A stretch of DNA of 60,000 nt from positions 9,403,001 to 9,463,000 of the forward strand of contig NC_092680.1 of the NCBI RefSeq assembly GCF_964355755.1. The letters run 5' to 3'. How positions within the stretch are numbered: the stretch's first letter is position 1; each line of letters starts with the position of its first letter. Shown piece after piece: positions 49,001-59,799 of the stretch. Source of the stretch: Antedon mediterranea. Lineage: Eukaryota > Echinodermata > Crinoidea > Comatulida > Antedonidae. Made by a program: the position numbers and the translations under genes. The notes below the pieces were generated by a model. That model was not told the origin of the DNA and did no database searches. It worked only from the letters and a program-made list of their open reading frames with translations.

Positions 49001-52000
49001 TTTAATAGAAGAACGATCGCAAAAATAAAGGCCACACAAAAATCATGAAATTGCCCACGATGTTGTTACGAGTCGATCAGGCCTAGGCTTAGTTTAGGTA
49101 GGCCTATTATTATTGTCTAGGCCTAGACAATAGAATTATGGACAAAATGAATATTGCGAGTGAGTGGCCGAGCGGTTAAGACAGTGGAACCGTAATTACG
49201 TAGCCATAACATCGGCAAGGGTTCGAGGCTCACTCGCTCCATGGTTCTGGTGGTAGAACGAGTCTTCTCGGATAAGGACTATAAACCGTAGGTCCAGTGT
49301 ACACATAGCTCATGCGCACTTTAAAGAACCTAGTACATCTTTCGAGACGAGTAGGGGGTTACCCCGGTGTACTAGTCCACACAAACACAGCCACTGTCAC
49401 ACACAACCACTGTGCAAATTGGGACTGGACCGTTTTAGAGGTGTTTACCACCTGTTGGTCCAGATCCTTCACTAACTGAGTTAGTGAGAAGTCGAATAAA
49501 AAAAAAAAAAAAAAAAATATAAAATAGTTACGTTAAAATTGTGTATTCCTTGAAACATTTACAATCCTTTATTGTTAGGTCAGATGTAATTAAAACAATA
49601 AAATAATTACAACCGTCCGAAAATGCTAGGCTCTACTAAAATTGCGCTTCGTTAAAAACGATGAAATTCCTCATTGATTGAGAAGCATGGCACCATGGAG
49701 GATTAATCGCTAAAATAATGATAGAATTGGAATAAAAAAGCTTACGGCATTTTTTAGGTATTTTATTAAATGTATGCTGTACTTGCTTGACGAATCCTTT
49801 GTCATTGAATAATCTGTAATGTGTCTTTAAAATGATTATTCCACATGCGAAGTAAACGGCAAAAATACCATCGCCTCACACCTTAGTGTGGGTGGAGATT
49901 CCTCACTGCATGATCTGGCAGGCGTTGTTTGTTGTTATAAAAACAAACAAAAATTTGGTAGAGTACATTAATTATGGGGGGGTTTTCACTATCTTAAGAG
50001 CCTATTAAGCACGTTCCTCTCCCACTGTGTAGTCAAAACATTTATTTATTTGCATTCCTAAATTTACAATCTCATATTCAGTCATTTTACTGACGCTATT
50101 CAATTGTTTGACGTTAATCGCGGGAATGAAATACATTTGACAAATTATAGAAGACGACTAGAAACTCAAATCACAAAAATAAAAGGCGGCGAAATAGTTA
50201 GAAATGTAAAATAGCGAAAATTTAGGGCCCCGAAAATGTTGGGCTTTACAGTATTAAAACATTTTGACTTATGCTTGCAGTACTTATCAACGCCTGAAAG
50301 TCAATCACTGCGTTGTGACCTGATACGATATATCTGTGGAGTTGTTCATCCGTCCAATGACATCTTGTGTTCGGATGTGATACAGAGATGGGCTGTGATT
50401 GGTTGGTTACTTACTACCTGTACTGTGAGTATGAAGCATATATGAACATTTCATATTGGGTTACAATTAACCAGTTTTAATTTGTTGTGTATCATTAAAT
50501 TTATCTAATAAATTGAAATTAATTTAACAAAATGCTAAATTGTTATTTTTTGGTGTATTTTTTTTCAGTCAAATGTAGCTGCATCTAGTGCCAAATTAGC
50601 TCTTTTCTATGACTGGCTTGTGTTTAGTTCACCAAAGGGAAACATTATGGATATAGGTAAGATTAGTCCGAAAGGAAAAAAATTGTTTTATTGTTTCTGC
50701 ACAGAAGGCCATCTTCTCTTATCTCATCTTTCTAAGTCCCAAATTACACATAGTATGTTTCTTCAAATATGTATACTAAACACATTTATTCTTCGAATAA
50801 GATATTTTTGTTTATTTTATTGAACATTATTTTCTCTTTTATTTATGATAGAGCCAGCAATACTTGTAATGCACCATTCAATGAGGTCTCATCCTGCAAT
50901 AACAGCTACACTTCTTGATTTCTTATGTAGGGTAAGTTACTACTACTGTATATAACTCTGTGAACCTAGCTAGGTCAAATGTGATGAAAATTAAGTGGTG
51001 GAATTAATGGGATTTTTGTTTGCTTGTATCTAGGCATGACAAGTGCTTCTTTCCTAAAAACAACAGTGATTGAAATGAATTCATTTGAACCATTTTTTAT
51101 AGTACAATTTGCTTACGTAATTTGTTTCCTGTTGTAGATTATTTCAAATTTTTATCCAGCTTTGGAGAGTCAGATTCGTCAAGGTGTTTTTTGTTCTCTT
51201 CGAGCTATTCTAGAAAAAAGAGTTCTTTCGTAAGTATTCCAATCGTCTAATGTGTTGGAGTACAGTAGTTCATCAATTACTTATTCATGTTTCTGGTAAT
51301 CAATAAATTAAGGAATAAAAGGTCCTATGAAAAGGCTTGTTAATGTTTTATTTAGTGAAAACATTTTGTTGTGGCTTCTATTGGTATATTAATATGATAG
51401 TTCGTTGAGTGTAAACCAGTATAATTTATATTTTACCTTACGTTTCAAGGCAGCTTCGTTTAGCTGTCAGCTTGACTTCTTCAGTTTCTATATAAAAAGA
51501 TGAATAGAGACAAAGGCGCGCACCAACTTTCACATATTTATGAACAACTCCCGACGACTGGTCCCCTGAGCTACACACCAAAAACACCTAGTTTCAGTTT
51601 CAGTTTATTTATCGAACACCTAGTGGCTGGAAAGGAGGCCAAACAGCATCAAAATGCATAGCAACTGAAGAAGTCAAACTGACAGCTAGACGAAACGTAA
51701 GGTATAAATAAGTTATACTGGTTTACACTCAACGAACTATCATATTAATGATTTATTTATAGTTTGTCAAAAATTAATTTTAAAAAGTCATCATTTTATT
51801 TTAGGAGGAGGAGCGTGTAAGTTAATAATGTAGTCATAAATAAATCAACATTTCTCTGCATTTTTATAGATCGTTGTCACCATTGTTTGACAATTCTAAA
51901 TTGGACAAGGAACTGCGAGCCATGATTAGGGAGACGTTTTCAGAGTTTTGTACACCAGACAGTAAGATCTTGTATTTATATGTACCATACATGATGTGGA

Positions 52001-55000
52001 GTGTCTTAGGCTCTGTGGCCCCTGGGTTTAACCAGTGACTACTCATAGCCGTTACAAGCTTTCAATTTTTTGCAACATAGAAACTAGCTGCCATTTCATT
52101 GTGTGCATGATGCAGGCTCACTACATTCCTGCAAACACTTTTGGCAGATTATAGGTCCGGAAAACAACCAAATTCTAGGTCTTAGCAAATCGAAAGCAAT
52201 AGTAATAAAAGACTTTTTAAAATAATTTTTTCCGAGGATTTTCCTTCATTCCCTGATCTCCTATCCACACTACTCATTAATCACCATTTTCAGTATGTAA
52301 GAACTGCTGCTAATTGCTATAACAAATATAAATAATACTGTTATACTAAACTGATTGTGCTATAATTCTTGATAGCACCACCAGCCAAGGAACCTCCAGC
52401 ATTGATTGATAGTGGACAAACATCAATGCAGAAAGAAGATGATACTGTCTCATCAAATCACAAAGAAGAGACAATACCAGAATTCAGTGATGACGAAGAG
52501 GAGGAAAAAAGTTAGTTTATCGTTTCTTCATAATCAAATTATATTTAATTTTTTACTGTTACAGAAGAAATACTGCAGTATATTTTTTTACCATACTATG
52601 AAAACCCCCAATCTTGGTTTGAATCTCAGTTGGGGCTCTTTTATCCTCAGAGACTCTCATCATTACTGTTTAAGCGCTAATTACTAATTTTTATTATTTA
52701 TTTCTGGGCACTTTGGGAGTTATTCTGTGCCTGTAAATGTTTTTGTAAATAGTATATATAATTCACCAGGCAATTGTAAATATATGATTATATATTGTAG
52801 TGTCATTATCAATCATTGTTTATGTTTTCGGCAGCAAACTGTAAAATTGATGAAAGGATCTTCCGTCCAATAAATGAAGAAGAGGAGGAGAATGAGGGCG
52901 ACATTGAATCATATCTAGAACAAATTGAGGGCGAACTTAAAGATATTTGTGAGCAGCTTTATGAACAAAGGTAATCTATCTGTGGTGCATGTGCGTACAA
53001 TAGAAGGACTAATGCTGTTCCGCCATACCCTGCTGAGAATGTTAAAGAGTACCTATCCAATTGAGTTTAAACAATACCATGAAAGTCCCAGTGGTCTAAT
53101 GGTTAGGACATCTGCATACCAAACAGAAGGTTCCAGGTTCGAATCTCGGTTGGGGAAACTTTTTCTCATTCTCACAGAATTCCTCATCTTATCGTTTCAA
53201 ATTAATTAAATTTCAATATATCACCGGGCGGTTTAGAATTAATGTTCTGTGCCTGATGTGTTTATATATATATATAAATATATAAATCCAAAGGCAAATT
53301 ACTGAAAAAATGACAATGCTGTGGGTATCAGTGGCTGGATCTCAATAGAGATTTAAAAAAAAAGCGAAAAGCTAAATCAAAATATAAATTTTGTTGTTCT
53401 TGAACAACAACAAAGCTTTTTTTTATGACCGTAGACTGAAGGAGGTAGTAATTTATACAAAATTTATAATGTGTGCATGTGTAAAAATCCAGTATACATT
53501 GCTCTATTCATTATAAAGATTATATTTTGTCAATTTACGTTCATCTTTTTTTTTATTAATTGAAAGGTAGTATTAGGCTTTTATTGAACTGAAAAAAACA
53601 TTTTCTGGTACACATATTTCTTTTACATTGTCTCAAATATTATTGTTTTTATATGAAAGTATGTTAGTTATGTTTTCTTTATTTCAATCCACATCAGGAA
53701 TGCAGATACAGAAAGGCAGTGTGAATTAATGGAGAATCTGTGTGGAGTTATTCTTGAATTTGTAAGTATTAAGCATCCTAACGCAACATTTTGAATGAAT
53801 AGGGCACAAGGAACATGATTTGGAAGAAACACAGTGGTATAAGGAGTGACTAAATAAAATCATTAAAGGGAGCTTGGAATTTGAACATTCAGTGTAGAAA
53901 AGTGACATAAAAGATGCTGTATAAATATGGAATCTATTTTGTTACAGTCAATTAATGATATTATATTTATTTCTGTTTATAGGACACATTTGATGCTGAT
54001 ACTGCGGGACCACTAGCTATGTTTCTTTGTACTTTATATAAATCACATTTTACCAACGAATTACTACCACAAGAAATTAATGAAGAGTAAGATAATTGCA
54101 TTTGTTTTATATTATTAACATGAAGCACTAAGTTAAACACTGAGCTAATAATAATTAATAATTCTTCCAATCTGTTGGTATAATAATTATTACCAGTCAC
54201 CCTTATGTCCATGAATCACCATTAATGGTAAGAACTTTCAAGCCTGGTGAAATGTATTTGGTTGTTTTTTTTTCACAGATTTCTCTTAAATGTTCATATT
54301 TTCTTTCAATGCAGGTCAATAGAAGACTCAATAGGAAAACCAATTTTTGTAATTTTTAGGTGAGTACCGAAATTTGAAATAAATCATATCTTTGCTCATT
54401 CATTCGTTTGATTCTTGAGTCATGCCTTGTTGATTTTCTATTCAGGCATGACATCATTATGGGCCGCACGATTTTAAGAGCCAAATGTATCAACTTAATC
54501 AACACAATGTCTAAATAATCAATATAACCCTTTAATAAACAAAGCCTAACTCTCTGAATAATCTCTTAACAACCTGTGTAACTTTTTTTAAATTTTGATT
54601 AAGTAGTTCTTAATTAAAAGAATTTTTTTAGGATATATATCATCCACATTTATTCATTACATATCTAAAGCTACACTATCAAACTTGATGTAAATGTGAT
54701 GTGCCCGTATATGGAGACAATGATTTCATATCACTATATATATGTTATACAAATAATGAATATATATTTGTGTAATGGTACAAATAATGGCATGAGGTAA
54801 ATGATGAAAGGTTATTTTAATAATATATAACCTTCATTCACCAAATGCCATTATTTGTACCATTACACGAATATATTCATTTTTTGTTTTATATAACATC
54901 TAAAATAGATTCCTGTCATTTGAATCGGATTTAAAGACCCATTCCCAACAATTTGTGACGTTTTGTAAAAATAATTCATATATAGTACTTTAAAAACACT

Positions 55001-58000
55001 AAACCAGGTCATTCCTTGCCTTAAACGTTTTATGGTAAATTATTATAAAACGAGAGAAACAATGCACTATCTAAGCAACTCGCGGTGAATGTCCTCTCTT
55101 GGACAGTCTGTAGGCCTAGCTTAGCTAGGCTTAGTATTGTAGGCCTAGCTGGAAAACATCGGTAACGTACGAACATGATAGCTATAGGCCTAGCCTTACA
55201 TTGCATAGTTGCTGCATTAATTGTCTTTCAGTCTTTTTTTTAAACCTGGTATTTTTGGTGAAAAGTTAGGAGTCTTCTATTTGTTTTGGCCTCATTCATG
55301 ATTGATCGAAAAGTGGTTTAATTACAGAAGAAAAATGAAAATATCTATCCATGCTCAATACATGTTGGGATTTATAGTGGGCCACTTAAATTATTAGAAT
55401 CAACTTATTTTTCACATTTTCTAACAGATTAAAGATGAAAAAAGTTATCTCAATAGGACCATATAGTATTTATTTTTACATTAAATTAAGTTTGTGACCT
55501 TAAATTAGATCTAAAAAATGAAGGCAATGGGCTTTTAAATAGTAACATTTATTTGTTTTTTATAATATATTAAATATTATATTTATTTGGATTTCATAAA
55601 CACACCTACTGTAGTATTAATTATGTCAACAAATGACCAAACAATCCTAGCCAAACAGGGCTAGAAAGGCAGCCATACAATTACGAAACTTTGACCATAT
55701 TTAGGCATATCACTACCATTTTTGGTTATCCTCACTTGGTGGATAACCTCTTGTATTGTCGTGATCTTTTTTTTTTCTAATTCTTCTTTCCCAAAATTTT
55801 GTTGCAGCTGTATCTCTCTTGTCAACATAAGATTGTATAACTTTGTCAAAAGATTGACCTCAAGCTGTAAATGTGCAGGAAACTTTGTTATATGACGTTA
55901 GAGTCGCGCAGCTTAAGTTACATTTATGAAATGTTATGGTTGCTTAATATATAAATTATGAACAAAAATTTTTTTTCAGTAAAACTTTATACGAAAGTGT
56001 ATTTCATAATATGGAGCAACTTTTGACATGATAAAAATGGCATGCTACGCAAAATATTATGCGAGTATGCATATTTGAAATTTCAATCATAATCAATTTC
56101 TTAACATTTCAGGCCATTTTGAACATTTCAATTTGTTTGCGTTTTGCGCATGCACAGCTCGTACAAAGCGTAGAATTTTTTCAATTGATTTTTGTTTTTC
56201 ATACCTTCTTTAGTATATTTAATTCATTTTGATGAACTTTGATTGCAAATTAACAACGCACATGCACGTTAAACTTTAATAATCGTGTGCTATAAATGGG
56301 TAATTTAATGCAAATTTTTGCAAAAATATAGCTATTTTTAATCGATTATAGCTCCTCAGGATGGCTGGTGACATCCATTTTTAAAATTTTATTATAAAAG
56401 CCGATGAGTTGTAATCTATTTCAATTCACATCTACCGAATGTTTTTACATCATATGGCCACTCAAATTTTAAGAATAGTATTTTTGTCGCTTTAGTTAAT
56501 CCTGTTTAATAGAGCGCATCGTGCTAATACATACCATACCCCATTTTCTCCTTCATTTTAATATGTCCTTGCCTAATAAATTTGTTGTCACATGAACTAG
56601 AAACATTTTTATTACGTTATATCAAAAAATTAGAATAAAGTGAGTTACTTAATTTCATCTATACACTATATTTTAAACTGTTACAGCTCATCAGAATGAA
56701 AAATGACTTGTGTGATTAAAACTTATTATGGAAGCTGTTGAATTGTAGATATGAATTCATATAAACATTTTGTCTATCTGATGGCATAACGTAAATACTG
56801 TTATGCTTTATGACACAATATAGGTACAATTCAGCACTGTAAACATATTTAATTCATAGGATGGCATAATAATTATTGGCATTCATATTTTAACGTGCAT
56901 GTTGCGTTTGCGCGGGTAATCCAAACTCAAATCTAGTTATTTTTTCCCCTTGTCTGTAGGAACCTTAACCAAGAGAATGAAGATGAATTATGCCCTGTAG
57001 AATTATTAACCTTAGTATGTTGTATGTATGAGAAACAGAAACAAATTGGCTACCATCTTTTATACTTCCTTCAAGCAAGGTATGTTTCATTTAATTATTT
57101 GATGCTTTATCATCATCATTTTAAGATAATTATGATAAACACAAGTTATTACCATGTCAAATGACTGTAACACTATCAACCATGATACAGATGATGTGTG
57201 AATTTATTACATCTATTTTCTTGGTGGCTGGAATGGGAAAATAATCAATAAAATGTTATATTTCAGTAAGAAAACAACAGAAAATAAACTTGTTGTCTAT
57301 GAAGAAGTTTGCAAGAACACAGAACTCAAAGACCTTGGAAAATGCTTAGTTAAAGATTTTGGAGTAAGAATAACAACGGCAGGGATTGTTCACAAACACT
57401 GTTATTAAGGAGCTATACATTCATAGGACATTTTTAAATCCGAAATTGTTTTCCTCTCAGTGTTTGCCACTCTAGCCTAGATAGTATAATATTATTTTTC
57501 AAGTGTGGCTTGCCCCCTCCATTTCAGGAAGATTTTACACATTTCTAATTTTAAAATAAATAACGTAATTTCTAGGTGGTATGTATTCTGTACTGGTTAT
57601 TAAAACTGTTACATTTATTAAAACAGCACACTGTTTGAGCTTTGATTTGTGATCCTCAGTGTTATGTACCTCTCCTCTGTGTGAACTAATTACTTTTTAC
57701 AAGGAAATTCACAAATGTTTGAAGATCAATCTTATCAATTTCCTACTCAATTTTATTTGTAAATTAGATAAAAAATTCTAATTTGTGTTTGTTTTAGACA
57801 TGCCAAGAGGACAACGTTAGGCTGATGTGTTTTCTTATCCCACCTGTATATGCAAATGTAAGTACACTTGGTTTTGATTTTTTTAATATATAGAAAGTTG
57901 GACTATATAAAATTTACTGTACCTAAATTGGAAACAATATATATAATTAATCTTTTGTATTTCTCTATATAATTTTCAGTTTCCAGATGCAACTATTAAG

Positions 58001-58724
58001 AACATTGATCTTTTGAATATAGTAGCTGGATCATTAGACCCTTCTCAAGTAAGTCAATAACTAGCATATTTTTAAATAGTATTTATAAAGCGCACATATT
58101 TAAATAATAAATGCTCAAAGCGCTTTATTCTAAGTACTATCATGGAAAAATGTAAATATACCTTTTACACTTTTATACTATAGATACTAGAATAGTTTTA
58201 TATCTTTATCTATATTTTATATACCTGTATAATATTTTCACCAGCTTCAAGACCTTATCTGTGAAATCATGGAAGGATGCCTGGAGATGTTCAAGAAAGA
58301 GTCTGTAGCAAGTGTTTTAGGTAAGTTACTTATTTGGACTAATAAAGTGTTACTGAATGTGAGTGATTAAAAAAGGCCTTAGATTAAGTGAGCAAGCAAA
58401 ATAATAAGTAAACAAGAAGGTAAAGATATGTATTATTGAATATAAAAGGCACAAACCAGACAATCCCTATCAACCCTGTGTTCTGGTCTGAGCATTATGT
58501 TTGTTTATTTCTACTCTTTACTACAATGGGACACAATCCCTATTTTTTCATTCACATGAGTGTCCCATTTGAAGGACGAGATGTTGATTGTTTATCAATT
58601 TCTGTTTCAGAGGAGACTCTTGGCTGGGAAACTTTTGAGCAATACATAGTGTGGCAATTATTAGCAGCCCATGAGATAGAAGTAGACCACTTCATCACAG
58701 TTGTACCAAAGCTTAACTACCGGG
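40021..58724 (+). CDS. INTS3: Integrator complex subunit 3, 25 coding exons, 3' end outside the window
   Basis: Coding exons: 40021-40098, 40999-41082, 41282-41365, 42608-42806, 43949-44015, 44548-44689, 46809-46938, 47557-47654, 47741-47788, 50281-50424, 50569-50656, 50852-50931, 51138-51229, 51870-51961, 52376-52510, 52835-52970, 53698-53761, 53983-54086, 54315-54359, 56960-57079, 57267-57363, 57798-57857, 57980-58048, 58245-58320, 58611-58724. Together 2446 nt, about 815 residues. INTS3 is a helical-repeat subunit of the nuclear Integrator complex (snRNA 3' processing, Pol II termination) and the scaffold of the SOSS single-strand-DNA repair complex with INIP and an SSB protein. Diagnostic blocks include [42 protein letters not shown]-like [62 protein letters not shown] and WETFEQY, in the order of the human protein (about 1040 residues). 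Exon boundaries were set by GT-AG sites that preserve frame and family sequence. The C-terminal part is missing because the window ends. Confidence 0.94.
41446..42489. repeat. 26-bp minisatellite, about 40 copies, INTS3 intron 3
   Basis: The unit is ctgaaacagatgagatgaac plus tcaccc, with common variants tcgccc, tcatccc and 'aatgggatg'. A few blocks of several units recur (41450-41600 resembles 41730-41880), so the array has higher-order structure. It fills most of the 1.24-kb intron between INTS3 exons 3 and 4. Confidence 0.95.
42905..43700. mobile_element. Possible decayed DNA-transposon remnant, INTS3 intron 4
   Basis: Base composition rises in G+C compared with the surrounding intron and words such as gttcgtac are repeated (42911, 42970). 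Open frames on both strands (43303-43557, 43500-43682) are short and show no recognised domain. No clear terminal repeats. The foreign composition is the main evidence. Confidence 0.3.
43720..43893. mobile_element. 174-bp TTAA-flanked MITE, INTS3 intron 4
   Basis: TTAA at 43720-43723 and 43890-43893. aagctctgtctacactaac (43722-43740) is mirrored by gttagtgtagacagagctt (43872-43890). The interior has three 'gtgatatgcccaaa' type repeats. It ends 55 bp before INTS3 exon 5. A relative begins at 54668 (aagctacactatcaaactt, gatgtgcccgtatatgg). Confidence 0.9.
46536..46740 (-). mobile_element. tRNA-headed repeat, copy 1, INTS3 intron 6
   Basis: The reverse complement contains tatggctcggtggtgtgctc (tRNA-like A-box region) and ends in tagtaacaaaatatgattcattgcggtatg-type sequence. 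It matches the last 200 bp of the window. A preceding hairpin (ctagatggtacacgagcgaa, cgtgccatctag, 46439-46475) may belong to it. Confidence 0.65.
47027..47264. mobile_element. Short inverted-repeat element, INTS3 intron 7
   Basis: Arms of about 50 bp: ttcaggcaagtcagggacca, tgtcaaaattaatctactgtagttactgcagtaa, mirrored with some changes by ttactgcagtaactgtagta ... gacatgatccgtagcttacctgaa. Probable MITE. Confidence 0.75.
47995..49060. repeat. Tandem duplication of about 150 bp split by the 48156 MITE
   Basis: The left unit (47995-48145) and the right unit (48889-49050) share agctagcgtt, gaagaatgacatctg, gaaaagctactttgtaatag and agatactg, in that order, with scattered changes. The MITE sits at the junction. 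Confidence 0.75.
48156..48885. mobile_element. 730-bp MITE with long terminal inverted repeats and 10-bp target duplication, INTS3 intron 9
   Basis: Ends gggtgtcacga / tcgtgacaccc, with long arms containing cctaagatcacgaaagctaa mirrored near 48830-48880. An inner mirrored pair lies near 48270-48400 and 48430-48540. Both sides carry ctaatagcta (48146-48155 and 48886-48895), a 10-bp target duplication in the Mutator-like range. No open frame. Confidence 0.9.
49156..49519 (+). mobile_element. tRNA-Ser/Leu-derived SINE with poly(A) tail, INTS3 intron 9
   Basis: A box gtggccgagcggttaagaca and B box gggttcgaggctc, spaced as in a long-variable-arm tRNA. The conserved central part is ataaggactataaaccgtag, the end repeats a ctaactgagttagtgag hairpin, and the tail has about 18 A residues (49500-49517). 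The structure is complete, so this is a fairly young insertion. Confidence 0.85.
51388..51749. mobile_element. Inverted repeat with about 90-bp arms and hammerhead-like motif, INTS3 intron 13
   Basis: attaatatgatagttcgttg at 51388 is mirrored by caacgaactatcatattaat ending 51749, continuing through gtttacactc, accttacgtttc and gacttcttcagtt. The plus-strand right arm has CTGAAGA (51665-51671), a gtc...gac stem and GAAAC (51692-51696). This is the core layout of hammerhead ribozymes known from Penelope-like elements. The clade assignment is tentative. Confidence 0.6.
52376..52970 (+). CDS. INTS3: INTS3 exons 15-16, acidic linker
   Basis: Exons 52376-52510 and 52835-52970 (residues about 476-565) encode the poorly conserved, acidic, low-complexity linker ([20 protein letters not shown]) that in vertebrate INTS3 separates the N-terminal and C-terminal helical halves. 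The intron between them holds a tRNA-like SINE tail. The donor of exon 15 (gttagt) is placed by frame and is less certain than the others. Confidence 0.8.
52595..52770 (+). mobile_element. 5'-truncated copy of the same SINE, INTS3 intron 15
   Basis: Starts at about the T arm (ggtttgaatctcagttgggg) and keeps the tail words ttctgtgcctg and tatatata. Same orientation as the copy at 53085. Confidence 0.6.
53085..53285 (+). mobile_element. tRNA-like SINE, INTS3 intron 16
   Basis: A tRNA-like head at 53085-53160 has an A box (gtggtctaatggttaggaca) and a B box (ggttcgaatct, 53136-53146). The unrelated body ends in ttctgtgcctg and a (ta)n tail. The acceptor and T stems contain mismatches, so it is not called a functional tRNA. 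Confidence 0.7.
54668..54935. mobile_element. Relative of the 43720 MITE with a long hairpin, INTS3 intron 19
   Basis: Begins with aagctacactatcaaacttg and gatgtgcccgtatatgg. At 54741-54900 it has a hairpin: gtgtaatggtacaaataatg mirrored by cattatttgtaccattacac, with an inner aaggttat/ataacctt pair. The right end is not conserved. It abuts the 54937 element. Confidence 0.6.
54937..55537. mobile_element. Second, diverged copy of the 2833-3349 element, INTS3 intron 19
   Basis: Same order of interior words as copy 1 (gttttgtaaaaataattcat, atcggtaacgtacgaacat, gttgctgcattaattgtctt, aaaagttaggagtctt). Its terminal repeats have drifted (taaagacccattccca against atgggcttttaa). An extra segment near 55320-55430 (ending before 'attaaagatgaaaaaagtta') makes it longer. 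Confidence 0.8.
55860..56950 (+). repeat. Dispersed repeat family, copies B and C, INTS3 intron 19
   Basis: Two successive diverged copies have tatagctcctcaggatgg (56348) and ttacagctcatcagaatga (56682), each followed by a gttgtaat/attgtag...aattca segment and an AT-rich end. Stretches with cgcatgcacg words lie upstream. The 1-kb block fills the second half of this 2.6-kb intron. Confidence 0.6.
58611..58724 (+). CDS. INTS3: INTS3 exon 25, last coding exon visible
   Basis: Encodes about residues 778-815, with WETFEQY followed by a conserved helical segment that ends LNYR. Donor gtgtgt at 58725 was chosen because the family continues in a K/R-x-HPEA stretch not found after it. The exon is open to 58740, so the exact end is slightly uncertain. 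No further INTS3 exon was recognised between here and 60000. Confidence 0.75.
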
Positions 58725-58740
58725 GTGTGTTTAACGTTTA

Positions 58741-59799
58741 ACTTTTTTTCAAAGTAGCACCAAATAAGAATGAATAATTTACTATTTTTTCAAATTTTAA
58801 TCATACATTTTAGAAAGAATTGAATAGAAATGTTTTTTTTGCATACCATATAAAAAAGATAGGAGACTTTTTTCAGCTCAGTTGTAATTAGGTTATATGC
58901 ATTATCATGCATATAACCTCTTGATTCTGTCAAAATCTTTATTTATTTATTTATTCTTTCCTTAGCACTATTTTGTCCGTGAATTATCTTGATATCAGTT
59001 TCATCTATCTAAGTCAATTTTTCAGAGTATATTCCTTATGGCCAGGAATCGATGTGGTTATATTTTCACGATGCGTAATCAAAAATTACGCGGTCTACGC
59101 GCGATTTTACGAAATCACGTTTGTAATCACATCTTCACAAGCATGAATCACAATTAAACAAAATTTGGTACTCATAAATTTCAGGTCATATTTCATCATA
59201 TGGCAATACAATTACGTGCGTAGCGCATATAACGCTTGCGTACGCGCGCTTAAAATGTTCAAAATTGTCAAAATTTATTTTCGATGAAATTAGAGTACGT
59301 TTCAGGCAATTTTAAGCGTTTAAAAAATTGCCATGAGTGCGCAGATTTTTGCACGCGCACTGCGCGTTATACGTTAATGCGCACTCTTTTTGTCCGATTT
59401 CGGTTGTACAACCTTTCTTTAATAATATCATCATATTTTATTCACTTTTCAACGCGTAATTGCCTTATACGAGCACGTCAAAAGTGACAGGCTACGCACG
59501 TGTAAGTTAACAAAATGGTGAAAATATGCTAAATTTTAAAATTAATATAGATCGTCAGAATGCTCGGGAACACATATTTTTTATTTCATTTTCTTGAAGT
59601 GTATGTATCTTATGTATGATTTATTATTAAACTAAGGGAACAAAAGTTGATTAAGCCATAATTAATTGCATATTAAATTAAAAAAAATTCATTTCGACAA
59701 TCAAACAAATTATGACATTTTCTTAGGCCAAAATAACAAACTTAACATTAACTTTCTTCCTTCAAAAGTTCATATATTAAAGTTAAAAGTATATAGTTT
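58741..59799. other. INTS3 intron 25, no exon recognised
   Basis: AT-rich at first, then 59040-59520 is unusually rich in CpG words (tacgcgcgc, gcgcgttatacg). This resembles the cgcatgcacg-bearing repeats at 25.2 and 56.2 kb. No INTS3 C-terminal sequence is visible. Confidence 0.4.
58890..58919. repeat. 13-bp-arm hairpin
   Basis: aggttatatgcat, a four-base spacer and atgcatataacct form a perfect short inverted repeat 165 bp after INTS3 exon 25. Function unknown. Confidence 0.7.

Noticed and set aside
53085-53160. Functional tRNA gene
   Set aside because: The acceptor, T-arm and anticodon stems have mismatches, and related truncated copies share a non-tRNA tail. It is a SINE.
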